DNA of 64,000 nt, taken from contig NC_044996.1 of assembly GCF_008728515.1 (NCBI RefSeq), positions 128,563,525-128,627,524 of the forward strand, written 5' to 3'. A program made the position numbers and the translations under genes. The notes beneath the pieces were generated by a model. The model was given only the letters and a program-made list of their open reading frames with translations, searched no databases and was not told the DNA's origin. Positions 12,291 to 23,745 of this stretch are shown here, in pieces. This stretch comes from Papio anubis (taxonomy: Eukaryota; Chordata; Mammalia; Primates; Cercopithecidae). The first letter of the stretch is position 1; every line of letters begins with the position of its first letter.

Positions 12291-12734
12291 GCAATATACC
12301 ATACCTGACTGTTTGATAAAGAGTACAATGGGGAGGCTGTCACAACAGAGATAACACTAGGAAAGTCTCATTTATTAGAATTGCATATACCTAGAATCTG
12401 TACTCTCACCACCATTTCCATGAACCATTACCAACTCCAGCCACTGATACAACAATAGCTAACTAGAAGCAATAAACACACAGTGCTGAGCCAGCAAACT
12501 CCATAGCCTGTAAACGGTTTGTACAGGTCAGGCCCCTTGGATCTCTTATCCTGCAGGACGTACTGAAGAGCATGGACCACAGTCATGTGCCATGTAATAC
12601 CAGCTCCCTGGCTTTGGCCTCTCTTTCTTTGAGCCTCAGTTTTCTTCCCCACAAGACTCAAAAATAACATTTTCTGCATATGAATAAATAGTCTGATCAC
12701 TTCAGACAGAGGACTAGTTAACATCCCTAAGTTA

Positions 12735-13170
12735 CAGAAAAACCTAATATAACTGGAAGGGAACCTAAAAAGGCTCTGCTCTGGATTTGTATATCACGAT
12801 CTTTAAGAACTTTAACCAAATCCCCCTTCCAAGAGACACTCAAATTGGCAGACCCCACAAACATTTATTTAATTGAAACTAGATGTTTCCTTGACAACTG
12901 TTGAACTGAGAAAGTAAAGGCTCCTGCAAGAAGTCTCCATGGAAACCGCCCAGTCCTTGCATCTACCATTCACCTTATACTTTGGCTGGCATTCAAGCAC
13001 ATCAAACCAGCAATAAAAACATAAGGAAGTTGGAAGGACTCTGGGGCAATGAAGAATGCCTGTTTCATACAGTGAGATTTTTTTCCCTGGAAAAAGAAGG
13101 CAGAGTCAGTCCAAATATCTAAGGACTCAGATTAAGAAGCCTCTGAATGTTCAACCCATTTTTAAAAATA
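12735..13170 (+). repeat. Intronic direct duplication, copy A
   Basis: Aligns in the same orientation with 20,410-20,830. The core 12,919-13,022 is 104 bases, ungapped, with 5 mismatches to 20,554-20,657. Both flanks align more loosely (about 65-75%) and need gaps. Two MLT1 LTRs follow at once (13,175-14,005), and weak similarity to copy B appears to resume after them near 14,008-14,060. It matches no repeat family I know. Confidence 0.82.
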
Positions 13171-13174
13171 CCCC

Positions 13175-13535
13175 ATGTCTTAATTTGTTGGGGCTGCTAC
13201 AACAAAATACCTTAGACTCAGTAATTTACAAACAACAGAAATTTCTTTCCATTCTGGAGGCTGGAAAGTATAAGATCAAGGTGCCAGCAGATTCAGTGTA
13301 TAGTGAGGGCTCACTCTCTGCCTCATAGATGGCACTTTCTTGCTGTATCCTCACCTACTGGAAGGGGCAAACAAGCTCCCTCAAGTCTCTTTTCCAGGAA
13401 CACTAATCCCATCACGAGGGCTCTGCCCTCATGTACCTCCTAAAGGCCCCACTTCTTAATACTATTGCATCAGAGACTAGGTTTCAACATAGGAATTTGG
13501 GGGAGACACAAATATTCAAACCACAACATCCTAAA
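13175..13535 (-). mobile_element. MaLR LTR (MST/MLT1 type), first of a tandem pair
   Basis: Reads GGGGCTGCTACAACAAAATACC, TTCTGGAGGCTGGAAAG and GGGGGAGACACAAATATTCA, the reversed ends of a MaLR LTR. It sits inside copy A of the intronic duplication. Confidence 0.75.
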
Positions 13536-13559
13536 AATAAATCAAAGGCATAATATATT

Positions 13560-14007
13560 GGTTTCCTAGGGCTGCTATAATAAAGTACCACAAATTGGGT
13601 GGCTTCAAACAACAGAAATGTATTTATTATCCCACAGTTCTGGAGACTGGAAGTCCAAAACCAAGGTGTCAGCAGGGTGGGTTCCTTTTAAGGGCTGTGA
13701 GGGAGAATCAGCTCCATGTGTCTCACCTGGCTTCTTGCAGCCTCAGGCGGTCCCTGGCTTGTAGATGCACTGCTTCAATCTTCATCTTCATAGAGGGTTC
13801 CCACTGTGTGTCTGTGTCTTCACCTGACTGCCTTCTTCTGAGGACACTCGTCATATTGGATTAGGAGCCCACTCTACTCCGGTATAACCTCACCTTAACT
13901 TAATTATATCTGCAAAGACCCTCCTTCCAAATAAGGTCACATTCTGAGGTACTAGGGGTTAAGACTTTTAATATATCTTTTTGTGGGGGACACAATTCAA
14001 CCCAGAA
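13560..14007 (-). mobile_element. MLT1 LTR, second of a tandem pair
   Basis: TTTCCTAGGGCTGCTATAAT through CACATTCTGAGGTACTAGGGG to GGGGGACACAATTCAACCC is a nearly complete MLT1A/B-type LTR in reverse. Confidence 0.85.
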
Positions 14008-14060
14008 CACACAGCTTTTACATAAAGTATTTTATTTTACCTGTTCACTAAATATTGGTT

Positions 14061-14639
14061 AAAGCGAATTGATAGCTCCACTTACTTTGTAGCTTAATCT
14101 AAATAGAACGTTCATACTTGGTCAAACAAGCATACCTAGCTACAATGAAATGTGGGCAGTACAACCTTTACTCTGGGCATCCAGGTGCCCAGCTCCAAAC
14201 TGGAGTTTCTACTTCAAAAGAGAAGAAGAGAATGAATATCTCCATCATGCAGGCAAAGAGAAGAATCACTTGGGATAAACAAGTCTAGTGTCTGGATACC
14301 ATGGCCCTTAGGTGAAAACCCACTGCATAAATGAAATCATAAAAGTTAACCGTGCTCAGAAAAGACCTTGGAACTGACATTTAAAAACTGTGTGGTTTTT
14401 TTTGTCTAACAAAAAACCAGAGGCAAGAGACACTCAAAGGGCACACAGTGAAGAACATCCCAAATTAGAAGCACTTGAGGGAAAAAGTCAATCATACACC
14501 TATGCACAGGGACTCACTCACATGGACCCACGTGGCTCCATTTCATAACAAAACTGAACCAGAATTTCAGAACATCACCAAATACAAAAGTGCTTCTTAT
14601 TTAGCATTTGTGATTCTCTGACCCTGATCTTTTTAGATC
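14061..14639. other. Unassigned intron sequence
   Basis: No gene or confident repeat recognised. Confidence 0.45.
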
Positions 14640-14857
14640 CTGGGGTTCTTTTTCTTAAATACTTTTTTAATTAAACTTTTTGAGACAATTGTAGTTTTAT
14701 ATGCAGAAGAAATGATACACAGAGATCCTATGTGCCCTTTGCCCACTTCCTCCCAATGGTAACATCTTGTAAAATTATAGTGCAATATCACAACCATAAT
14801 CTCAACATTAATACACTCAATAGAGAACATTTCCATGCCCACAAGGACCCCCCCATG

Positions 14858-15165
14858 ATGCCTTTTTTTTTTTTTTTTTCCTAAGACAGAGTCTCGCTCT
14901 GTTGCCCAGGCTGGAGTGCAGTGGTGCAATCTCAGCTTACTATAACCTCTGTCTCCCAGGTTCAAGCAATTCTCCTGCCTCAGCCTCCTGAGTAGCTGGG
15001 ATTACAGGCGCCTGCCGCTACGCCCAGCTAATTTTTGTATTTTTAGTAAAAACAGGGTTTCACCATGTTGGTCAGGCTGATCTCAAACTCCTGACCTCAA
15101 GCAATTCACCTGCCTCAGCCTCCTAAAGTGCTGGGATTACAGGCGTGAGTCACCACGCCCAGGCT
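14858..15165 (-). mobile_element. AluS
   Basis: Full dimer in reverse inside the L1M. Similar flanks (CATGATGCCTTTT and CATCATGCCTTTT) look like its target-site duplication. Confidence 0.9.
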
Positions 15166-16929
15166 CATCATGCCTTTTATAGCCATCCATTTTACTCCCG
15201 CCCTTGCCCCCTCAACCCCTGGCATGCATTAATCTGTTCTCCATTTCTACAATTTTGTCACTTCAAGAATGTTATATAAATGGAATCATTCAGGATTGGC
15301 TTTTCTCACTCAGCATAATTCTCTGGAGATCCATCCAGATCGTTGCATGTATCAGTACTTCACTCCTTTTTACTGCTGGGTAGTATTCCATGCTATGGAT
15401 ATACCAGTTTGTCTAACCAATCATCCATTGAAGAACATCTGTACTGTTTCCAGTTATGGGCTATTATGAATAAAACTCCTATAAAACATTCACATACTGG
15501 CATTTATATGAACATAAATCTTCACTTCTCTGGGATAAATGCCCAGGAGTGCAATTGCTGGGTCATATGGTAGTTGCATGTTTAGCGTCTTTAAGAAACT
15601 GCCAAACTGTTTTTCAGAAGGGCTGTATCATTTTACATCCCATCAGCAAAGTATGAATGATTCCATCATTTGATGCTGTCACTATTTTTTATTTTAGCCA
15701 TTCTTATAGGAATGTAGTGATAGCTCACTTTGGTCGGAATTTACATTTCCCTAGTGGCTAATTATGTTGAACATCTTTTCATGTGCTTATTTGTCATCTG
15801 TATATGCTCTTCAGTGAAATGTCCCTTCTTGTATTTTGTCCACTTTCTAACTGGGTTGTTTTCTACTGTTAAGTTTTGAAAGTTCTTTACATATTCTAGA
15901 TGCCAGTCTTTTGTCAGATACGTAGTTTGCAAGTATTTCCCCCTCCCCCCCCACTCTGTAGTCTTTTCATCCTCTTACAAGGTCTTTCTCAGAGTAGTAT
16001 TTTTTATTTTGATGAAATCCAATTTATCAATTCCTTTATGGCTTTGGTGTCAGGTCTAAGAACTCTTTGCCTAGCCTTAGATCCTGAATATTTTATCTAA
16101 TTATTTTTATAGTTTTATGTTTTACATTTAAGTTTGTGATACATTTGGAGCTATTTTCTATAAAATGTGTACTATTTACGGCAAGGGTTTTTTGTTGTTT
16201 TTGTTTTCTTTGACATATTGATGTTTCATTGACCTAGCACCATTTGTTAAAAAGGCTATCTTTCCTTCTCCGTTTAATTGCTTTGCAATTTTGTCAAAGA
16301 TCAATTGGGCATATTTCTGTTGGTCTCTTTCTAGGTTCTTTGTTCTGTTCTGTTGATCTATACATGTATCCCTCCACCAATATCACAGTCTTGATTACTG
16401 TAGTTATATGTCTTAAAATCTTACAGACTGATTCCTCCTGCTTTATTATTCTTTTTTGAAATTGTTTCAGCTAGTCTAGTTCTTTTCCCTTTCCATATAA
16501 ATTTTGTATCTACAAAAAAAATCTTACTAAGATTTTGACAGGAATTACATTAAACCTGTATATCAAGCTGGGGGAGAAATTATATCTTTATTATGTTGAG
16601 TCTTCCAATCCCAGAACATGGTATGTTTCCCCATCCATTTAGACTTTGATTTCTTTCATCAGCATTGTGTAGTTTTCAGCACAGAAGTCCTGTGCATGCT
16701 TTGTTAGATTTATACCCAAGTATTTTTTGAGTGAATATAAATGGTACTGTATTTTTAATTTCAGTGTCCATTTGTTTATGGCTAGTATATAGAAATGCAA
16801 CTCATTTTTGTATGTTATCTTGTATCCTGAAACCTTGCTGAACTCACTTAATTAGGTCTAGGAGCTATTTTGTAGATTTCTCAGGGTCTTCCATGTAGAC
16901 AATCATGTCATCTGCAAATAGAGACAGGT

Positions 16930-17221
16930 TTTTGTTTTGTTTTCTGAGACGGAGGTGTCACTCTGCTACCCAGGCTGGAATGCAGTGATACAATCACCAT
17001 GGTTCACTTGACCTCCCAGGCCCAAGTGATCCTCCCACCTCAGCCTCCCAAGTAGCTGAGACCACAGGCATGCACCAAAACACCCGGCTAATTTTTTTTT
17101 TTTTTTTTTTTACTTTTGTAGAGATGGGGGTCACCCTACATTGCCCAAGCTAGTCTGGAACTCCTGGGCTCAAGCAATCCTCCTGCCTTGCCTCTCAAAG
17201 TATGAGTAGCTGTACCTGGCC
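16930..17221 (-). mobile_element. Alu (J/S-type)
   Basis: Diverged dimer in reverse inside the L1M, with an 18-20 base T-run in its middle linker. Confidence 0.85.
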
Positions 17222-17424
17222 AGTTTCATTTTTTTTCCTTTCTGCTCTGTATGCCTTTTTTTCCCTTTTTCTTGCCTTATTGCACTAGTTGGAATTTCTA
17301 GCACAATGTTGAAAAACAGTGATGAGAATAAACATCCCTGCCTTGAAAATGACCCCAGGAAGAACCTCAAAGATATAGCAAGAAATGAAGGGAAAATAAA
17401 TACATATCTAGATAAATCTAAATT

Positions 17425-17645
17425 AGGAGTTGTCAAAGTAACACCTGCAGGCCAAATCTGGCCCACTGTCTGTTTCTGTAAATAAATTTTATTGGAACAT
17501 GGATACACACAATCATTTCCATATTGTCTATAGCCATTTTGGCACTATAAGAGTGGAGCTGAGTAGTTGTGACAGCGACTATAAGGCCTGCAGGGGTTAA
17601 AATAGTTACCATCTGGCGTTTACAGAAAAAGTTTGCTGAACTCTG
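17425..17645 (+). mobile_element. hAT-like non-autonomous DNA transposon, copy 2
   Basis: GCCAAATCTGGCCCACTG and TTTTATTGGAACATGGATAC lead to GAAAAAGTTTGCTGAACTC. It is the best-preserved copy of the family also seen at 2,695 and 35,245. Confidence 0.65.
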
Positions 17646-17990
17646 ATTAAATAAACAATGCCTGCATAAAATAATGATGTCTCGTAGAGTTTAATATATA
17701 GTATTAAAATACAAGGCAATAACAACATAGGTTAAAAGGAGGGATAAGTGGAGTTAAAGGTCTTTGCATTATCTATGAGAAAGATAAAGGTAAACATTAA
17801 TGCTAATAACTTTTTACCAAAACATCCCCTAAACACGTCCTCTTAGAAAGTTTAGGTAGAAAAACTTCTATCTCTTCTCTTTCCATTGTTTCTTCTGTCA
17901 AATCAAAGTACAGTCACTCATTCACTAGCATCACTGGGCAGCAAGGTGCTACATGTCTCTAATAAATCCCTCCTTAAAATATTTATAAAA
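17646..17990. other. Unassigned intron sequence
   Basis: No gene or repeat recognised. Confidence 0.45.
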
Positions 17991-17991
17991 T

Positions 17992-18320
17992 GGCTAGGCA
18001 TGGTGGCTCACACCTGTAATCCCAGTGCTTTGAGAGGCTAAGGCAGGAGGATCACTTGAGCCCAGGAGTTCAAGACCAGCCTCGGCAACAAAGCAAGACC
18101 CTGTCCCTACATACATACATACATACATACATACATACATACATACATAATAGCTGGGTGTGGTGGCTTGTCCCTATAGTTCCAGCTACTGGGGAGGCTG
18201 AAGTGGGAGTATCGTTTGGACCCGCGAGGTTGCGGCTGCAGTGAGCCATGATCATGCCACTGTATTCTAGCCTGGGTGACAGAGCAAGACCCTGTCTCAG
18301 AAAAAAAAAAAAAAAAAAAC
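17992..18320 (+). mobile_element. AluJ with microsatellite in linker
   Basis: Diverged Alu dimer whose A-rich middle linker has become a (TACA)n microsatellite (18,108-18,149). It ends in an A-tail of about 18 bases. Confidence 0.88.
18108..18149 (+). repeat. (TACA)10 microsatellite
   Basis: Ten and a half perfect TACA units within the linker of an AluJ. Confidence 0.95.
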
Positions 18321-18369
18321 CCATAAGGGTACTAACCAGTTCCAAACCATCCATCCCCTTACTTTTCAC

Positions 18370-18480
18370 TGCTAGGGTGACTAACCATCGACCCTCCCCC
18401 CAGTTTGCTGGGGACTGAGTAAGTTCCTGGGATGTGGGACTTTTCAGTGCTAAAACTGAGAAAAGTCCAAGTTGTCACTC
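18370..18480. mobile_element. Possible palindromic DNA transposon remnant
   Basis: GGGTGACTAACCATCGACCC, then GGGGACTGAG and GGGATGTGGGACTTTTCAGTG. A related sequence appears at 51,530-51,640. It resembles a short MER-type element but is unnamed here. Confidence 0.4.
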
Positions 18481-18639
18481 TACTTCCAATATCCCACAAT
18501 AGTGAAACAAACTGAGTGGAACTTAGGTAGTTCTTCTCTTTTCCATTCACTTCTAGTGAGGTCAATTCTAATGACCCAGTGAGCAGGTCACTTAATGAAC
18601 TGGAACTCATTAAAATTAAGTACACAGCCTCACCTACAG

Positions 18640-19698
18640 GAGTTATTTATATTTGCTCCCCCAAATGATGCCTGAAAGCACACAAACTCCTTGGTTCCTC
18701 AAAGGTGCAGTGTGTCAACAAGTTAACTGAAATAGAACTCATGGATATCTTGTCTGCCTCTGTTTTCTTGCTTTCTAGATCCCAGTGTCCTACTAACTAA
18801 TACCAGTATATAGCACAGAAACAAAATCTATTTTAATCTAAGAGAATTGGGAAACTTCCAAAGAGCACTGACCTGAAAAATCTTGACAGAGCAGAGGAAA
18901 TTGATTTTCTACCAAAGCCATGCAGAGGATTAGACTCAGATTTAGGCCAGTAAAAGATTTACATTCCACCCAGGTCCCAATATAACATGATGCACAGATA
19001 AAAACACACTCGTGAGATGACACAGCTGACACATATTAGAAAGTCCAAAATAAAAGTCAGCTTTTAAGAATGCTAGTCCCAAAGGTAACAGCACAATATA
19101 TAAGTTGCATTAAAATTTCAGCGATAGAGCATAGCATAATGAGTCTTTGAAATGGATTTTCAAAATTAATTTTTATCCTCATCCTGGCCTCTTTTCAAAA
19201 AGATTTCCCACAAAACCTCAGGACTGGAAAATAGCACCAGTCATGCATTTATAATGACCAAAATAAATTCTTAAGATTGATAATGAATAAAATTACAAAA
19301 ACCTCCAGCTTCCTGACTTTCAGATCTTAGGCAACAACTCCACCTCCATGTCACTACCCACAGAGACAACTGTATGACTATACCTTGTTTTCATTATAAC
19401 CTCTATTAATAATGCTAAGAACTCCCATACACAGCTGTGTTTAAAACCAAAAGTTGTATTAATGACCGGACCAGCTTGACCTTGATTGATCTGGGTACCT
19501 ACACTGGACAGAGTAAAATGAGAAAGCAAAGCAAGCCTGCCCATCAGGAGGCCACCTATTCTGACTACAGTGAAAATTAAAATTAAAGCTGCCTCTTTCA
19601 CAGTGCTTTGCACTTTTGCAAGTTTTCTTCAAATCATGGATTTTTTTCAGTCTTCTCTATATCTAAGAAAAGAAATATGATGCACAGGATGTCAAGTC
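18640..19698. other. Unassigned intron sequence
   Basis: About 1 kb with no convincing gene or repeat. Confidence 0.5.
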
Positions 19699-19712
19699 AA
19701 CAGATAAAGCCA

Positions 19713-19999
19713 GGCCGGGCGCGGTGGCTCACGCCTGTAATCCCAGCACTTTGGGAGGCCGAGGCGGGCGGATCACAAGGTCAGGAGATCGAGACCACGG
19801 TGAAACCCCGTCTCTACTAAAAATACAAAAAATTAGCCGGGCGCGGTTGTGGGCGCCTGTAGTCCCAGCTACTCGGGAGGCTGAGGCAGGAGAATGGCGG
19901 GAAACCGGGAGGCGGAGCTTGCAGTGAGCTGAGATGGAGCCACTGCACTCCAGCCTGGGCGACAGAGCGAGACTCCGTCTCAAAAAAAAACCAAAACAA
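19713..19999 (+). mobile_element. Young AluY with 12-base deletion
   Basis: Near-consensus AluY in which GAGACC runs directly into ACGGTGAAACC, lacking about 12 bases of the usual left arm. I associate this deletion with AluYRa-type monkey Alus, but that is a recollection. The target-site duplication AACAGATAAAGCCAGG is perfect at 19,699-19,714 and 20,000-20,015. Confidence 0.92.
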
Positions 20000-20409
20000 A
20001 ACAGATAAAGCCAGGAAAAGCTATCCCTGGTAAATGAAGCATGACATTGGGACAGCAGGAGTCAAGAACATAAGTGAGTGTGCCAGTCTCTGTGTAAAAT
20101 TGGTCACAACCAACTGAACACAATTTTGAAAGAAAAAAGGAAAATACTTGAAGGAAGCACAAAGCTCTAAGCCAATGCAAACAACAGTGGTTAAAAGTGA
20201 TGGGCTGATTCCTGAAGTGGAAACGTTTATTTCATGGTTGCACGATTAGACACAGTAAATTCATATACCTCTGTACCTAGCCAGGGCCCTTCTTTTATTC
20301 CCAAAAGCTCAAAATCAAGTGTAATAAACAAAAGTATACTTAAACTGCTTCAGGAAGATTTCCACTTAGCATCTTCAAGTTTCATGAAAACCTAATTTAA
20401 CGTTGAAGA

Positions 20410-20870
20410 TACACAGGAAAAAAAAAAAAAAAAAACCTCAATTCTAAATTTGTACAAACTGAGCCCCTTTCTAAGAGCCACTCAAATTGATAGTGTACCA
20501 CACATTAACTGGAAGAGGATGCCTCCTAGCAATAGCTGAATGAAAAAATGAAGGGCTCCTGAAAGAAGTCTCCATGGAAACTGCACAGTCCTTGCATCTA
20601 CGATTCACCTTACACTTTGGCTGGCATTCAAGCACATCAAACCAGCAATAAAAACATCAGAAAGTTGGGTGGACTTTGGCAAATGAAGAATTCAGTGTTT
20701 GGTACAAGGAGATTTTCCAGGAAAAAAAAAAAAAAAAAGTATATCCGACCAACTTTTCAGGATTCAAGAAGCTTCTGCTAGTCAAACCCATTAAAAAAAA
20801 AAAAAATCCCCCAATGAAGTATCTGTACCACAGCCTTCATTTTACCCATTCACTAAGTGCTTACAAAAGC
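20410..20870 (+). repeat. Intronic direct duplication, copy B
   Basis: Partner of copy A, 7.6 kb to the right, without the MLT1 insertions. It contains several long A-runs (20,419-20,436, 20,721-20,738 and 20,793-20,805). The core 20,554-20,657 holds CTCCATGGAAAC and the ending CAGCAATAAAAACAT, both shared exactly with copy A. Confidence 0.82.
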
Positions 20871-21004
20871 CACTTTGTATTTTCACTCACATTCGAAATG
20901 ATTTGAGTATCTTAAAGTACAGAACAGGTGTTTGGAATATTAGAATATGAAAAGGAAATATAATTCATAATTTTGTAACTATGGCAAATGAGGATCATTA
21001 ACAT

Positions 21005-21535
21005 GTAGTAACCAGCCTCCACAATGGCCTCCAATGATTTCCATCTCTTAGTATTCTTGATGCCCTTATATCATCCTCTCCCACATTATATCAGGGTTGT
21101 GTATGCGACCAATAGAAAAGAGCAGAAGTGATCATCTGTGACTTCTAAGGCTAGGTCACAAAAGATATTGTGGCTTCTGCCTTGCTGTCTCTCTCAGATC
21201 CCTCACTCTGAAGGAGGCCAGCTGCCATGTATGACAATCAAGCAACCCTAAAGAGAGACCCACATAGTGAGGAACTGAGGCCTCCCGCCAACAGCCCTGT
21301 GAGTGCACCACCATGGAAGTGGATCTTCCTGCTCCAATCAGGCCTTCAGATGGCTGCAGCCCTGGAAGACAACTTGTTTGCAATCTCCACAGAGATCCTG
21401 AGCCAGAACCACCCAGCTTAGCTTCTCCTAAATTACTGACTCTCAAAACTATGTCAGACAATAACTGTGTGTTGTGTTAAAGTGCTAAGTTTTGAGGTAA
21501 CCTGTTATACAGCAATAGATAACTAATACAACACA
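21005..21535 (+). mobile_element. MLT1 LTR
   Basis: Contains GAGGAACTGAGGCCTCC, CTGAGCCAGAACCACCCAGC and the terminal AGCAATAGATAACTAATAC, typical of an MLT1-family LTR in sense orientation. Confidence 0.85.
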
Positions 21536-21592
21536 TAAGTGTTAGAAATCAGGATTACCTTCATTTCTCTAAGTTAAAGCCACTGCTAAAGA

Positions 21593-21737
21593 GGTAGTAT
21601 AGCAGTGCGGAAAGAACAGGGTTCTGGAGGCAAACAGATGTGCTTCAAATTCTAGGCCCACCACTTATAAGCCATGGGATCTTGGTCAAATTACTTAACT
21701 TCAGTGCTTCAATGTCTTCATCAAAAACAAAATGTAG
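21593..21737 (+). mobile_element. MIR, left part
   Basis: GTTCTGGAGGCAAACAG, then CTTGGTCAAATTACTTAAC. The MIR is split by the Alu at 21,738 and resumes at 22,050. Confidence 0.75.
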
Positions 21738-22050
21738 GGCCGGGCATGGTGGCTCATGCCTGTAACCCCAGCACTTTGGGAGGCCAAGGCTGGGGGATCA
21801 CAGGAGGCCAAGAGTTAAGAGACCAGCCTGGCCAACATAGCAAAATCCCGTCTCTACTGAAAATACAAAACATTAGCTGGGCATGCTGGCACACACCTGT
21901 AATCCCAGCTACTCAGGAGGCTGAGGCAGGAGAATTGCTTGAATTCAGGAGGTGGAGGTTGCAGTGAGACAAGATCGCACCACTGCACTCCAGTCTGGGC
22001 AACACAGCGAGATCCTGTCTCAAAGCAAAACAAAACAAAACAAAACAAAA
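21738..22050 (+). mobile_element. AluS inserted in MIR
   Basis: Full dimer with a (CAAAA)n-type tail at 22,026-22,048. Confidence 0.9.
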
Positions 22051-22140
22051 TGGAGGTAAGGAATATCCGTTTCAGAGAGTATTTGTAAAAATTCAAAACA
22101 CAAAGAGCCTGGTGCCAAACAAGCATTTAATGTTAGTTCT
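22051..22140 (+). mobile_element. MIR, right part
   Basis: Continuation of the MIR, ending in CTGGTGCCAAACAAGCATTTAATGTTAG-like sequence. Confidence 0.6.
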
Positions 22141-22399
22141 CTCCCTTTTTTAAAGGGTACATGATTCTGCTAAAAATGAGCCTTGATTTACAAACACAAC
22201 TACAATTAAACTGAATACTGAACCTTAGGGAAGTTGGAAAAGACCCACAAATGCAAGGGAAGACCTCAGAGCCATTGCCAAGTTCTGTCACATAATTACC
22301 AAAAAAAAGATCACCCTGTTTGCTGTATTTTATATATTTTTTTCCATTTAATCTTCTCAACACCCTACCGTAATCAGGATAAACTAGGTTATACTAAAG

Positions 22400-22612
22400 C
22401 AGGGTTTCTAAACTTCAGCACTATTGACATTTTGGATCGGATAAGTCTTTGTTGTGGGAGCTGTCCTGTGCAGTGTTGGATGCTTAGCAGCATCTGCCCA
22501 CTAAATGCCAAGAGCACTTCCCCACATGTGATAACCAAAAAATGTCTCCAGACATTGCCAGATATCTCAGGGTGAGAATTGCAAAACTGCCATTGCTTGA
22601 GGACCACTGTGC
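22400..22612 (-). mobile_element. MER20 DNA transposon
   Basis: Reverse orientation: GGGTTTCTAAACTTCAGCAC, CTGTCCTGTGCAGTGTTGG, CCAGACATTGCCAGAT and GAGGACCACTGTG match the MER20 layout end to end. Confidence 0.85.
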
Positions 22613-22619
22613 TAAAGTA

Positions 22620-22930
22620 TCAAATAGTCACCAAATCTCGATGGCTTAAAATGATGCTTTTTCCATACCCATGCAACAAAATCTATAAGGGCTCTGCCCC
22701 ACATCATTTTCATTCTGATACACAAGCTGATGAAGCCTGTGTCCAACTGGAACATCAATGGTCATCATGGCAGAAAGGAAAAGAGATGAGGCAAACCACC
22801 AGCTTCTGCCTGGAAGAAGGCACACATCACTTCCCCTCACAGGCCACTGGCCAAAGCAAATCCGTGGCCAAAGTTGATGGTAAGAAATGGACAGTAAATT
22901 TTTTAAGCAATAATACAGTCTATCAACTCC
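22620..22930 (-). mobile_element. Possible MLT1-like remnant around MER20
   Basis: GATGGCTTAAAATGATGC and CACTGGCCAAAGCAAATCCG resemble decayed MaLR LTR sequence. A 143-codon open frame (22,579-23,010 plus) crosses it but has no recognisable domain and starts inside MER20. Confidence 0.35.
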
Positions 22931-23174
22931 TAAAACATCCAGAGGTACTAACATTCGATACTCAAAAAAGATGTTCACAGGTAACTCGACAAAATTCACA
23001 CAGCCTATAAAATCAAGATTCAAACGATGTCTACCAAATACGTGCACAAAAAAATCAACACTCTCTCCACTTTAACACTGATTTGCAAACTGTTCTATGG
23101 AAGTGAACAGTTTCTAAAAGTGCTTCAGGGATTCTGCAACATTAAAATTTGATTTTGGTTTAAAAATATATATA

Positions 23175-23745
23175 TATATGATCCCACTCCTAGGTATCTA
23201 CTCAAGATAACTAAAAACATATGTCCACATTAAAATGTATACATGATGTATACATGAATGTTCATAGCAGCATTATTCATAATAATAGCACAAAGTGGAA
23301 ACAACTCAAATGTTCATCAACAGATGAATAGATAAAATCTGACATATCCAGAAAATGGAATATTTGGCCATAAAAAGGAATAAAGTACTGATATATACTC
23401 TTATATAGGTAGACCTTAAAACATTATGCTAAGTGAAAGAAGCCAGTCACAAAAGGTAACATACTGTATAATTCCATTTACATGAAATGGCCAAAAGAGG
23501 CAAATTCATAGAGACAGAAAGTAGGTTAGTGGTTGTTAGGGCCTGGGGTTAGAAAACTGGGGGCCATAGTGGGGTGACTGCTAAAGCGTATGAGGTTTCT
23601 TGTTGGGGGTAACAAGTGTTCTAAATTTGACTGTGATGATGGCACAATCCCATGAATATACTAAAAACCATTTAATTTGACACTTTAAATGTGTGACTTA
23701 TACGGTGTATGACTTGTACGGTAATAAATTATTACCAAAAAATGT
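23175..23745 (+). mobile_element. L1M 3'-end fragment
   Basis: ORF2 C-terminal remnant (GATCCCACTCCTAGGTATC and GGCCATAAAAAGGAATAAAG), then an L1M 3' UTR (GAATATACTAAAAACC and CTTTAAATGTGTGACTTATA). Confidence 0.88.

Larger units (their letters stand above)
14640..17345 (-). mobile_element. Long L1M fragment, broken by two Alus
   Basis: About 2.1 kb of old L1 in reverse: the 3' UTR near 14,650-15,250 and ORF2 remnants onward (for example CCCAGGAGTGCAATTGCTGG and GTATATCAAGCTGGGGG). It reaches the RT region at about 17,260-17,340. All frames are destroyed. Alus at 14,858-15,165 and 16,930-17,221 interrupt it. Confidence 0.9.

Noticed and set aside
17170..17508. 112-codon minus-strand frame containing FNIVLEIPTSAIRQEKGKK
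   Set aside because: Remnant of the L1M RT domain joined by chance to the adjoining hAT-like element.
18108..18149. Regular short direct repeats, considered as a CRISPR-like array
   Set aside because: Perfect 4-base units without spacers inside an Alu. A microsatellite in a primate genome.
22579..23010. 143-codon plus-strand frame
   Set aside because: Starts within MER20 and crosses decayed repeat DNA. No domain, and length alone is not evidence.
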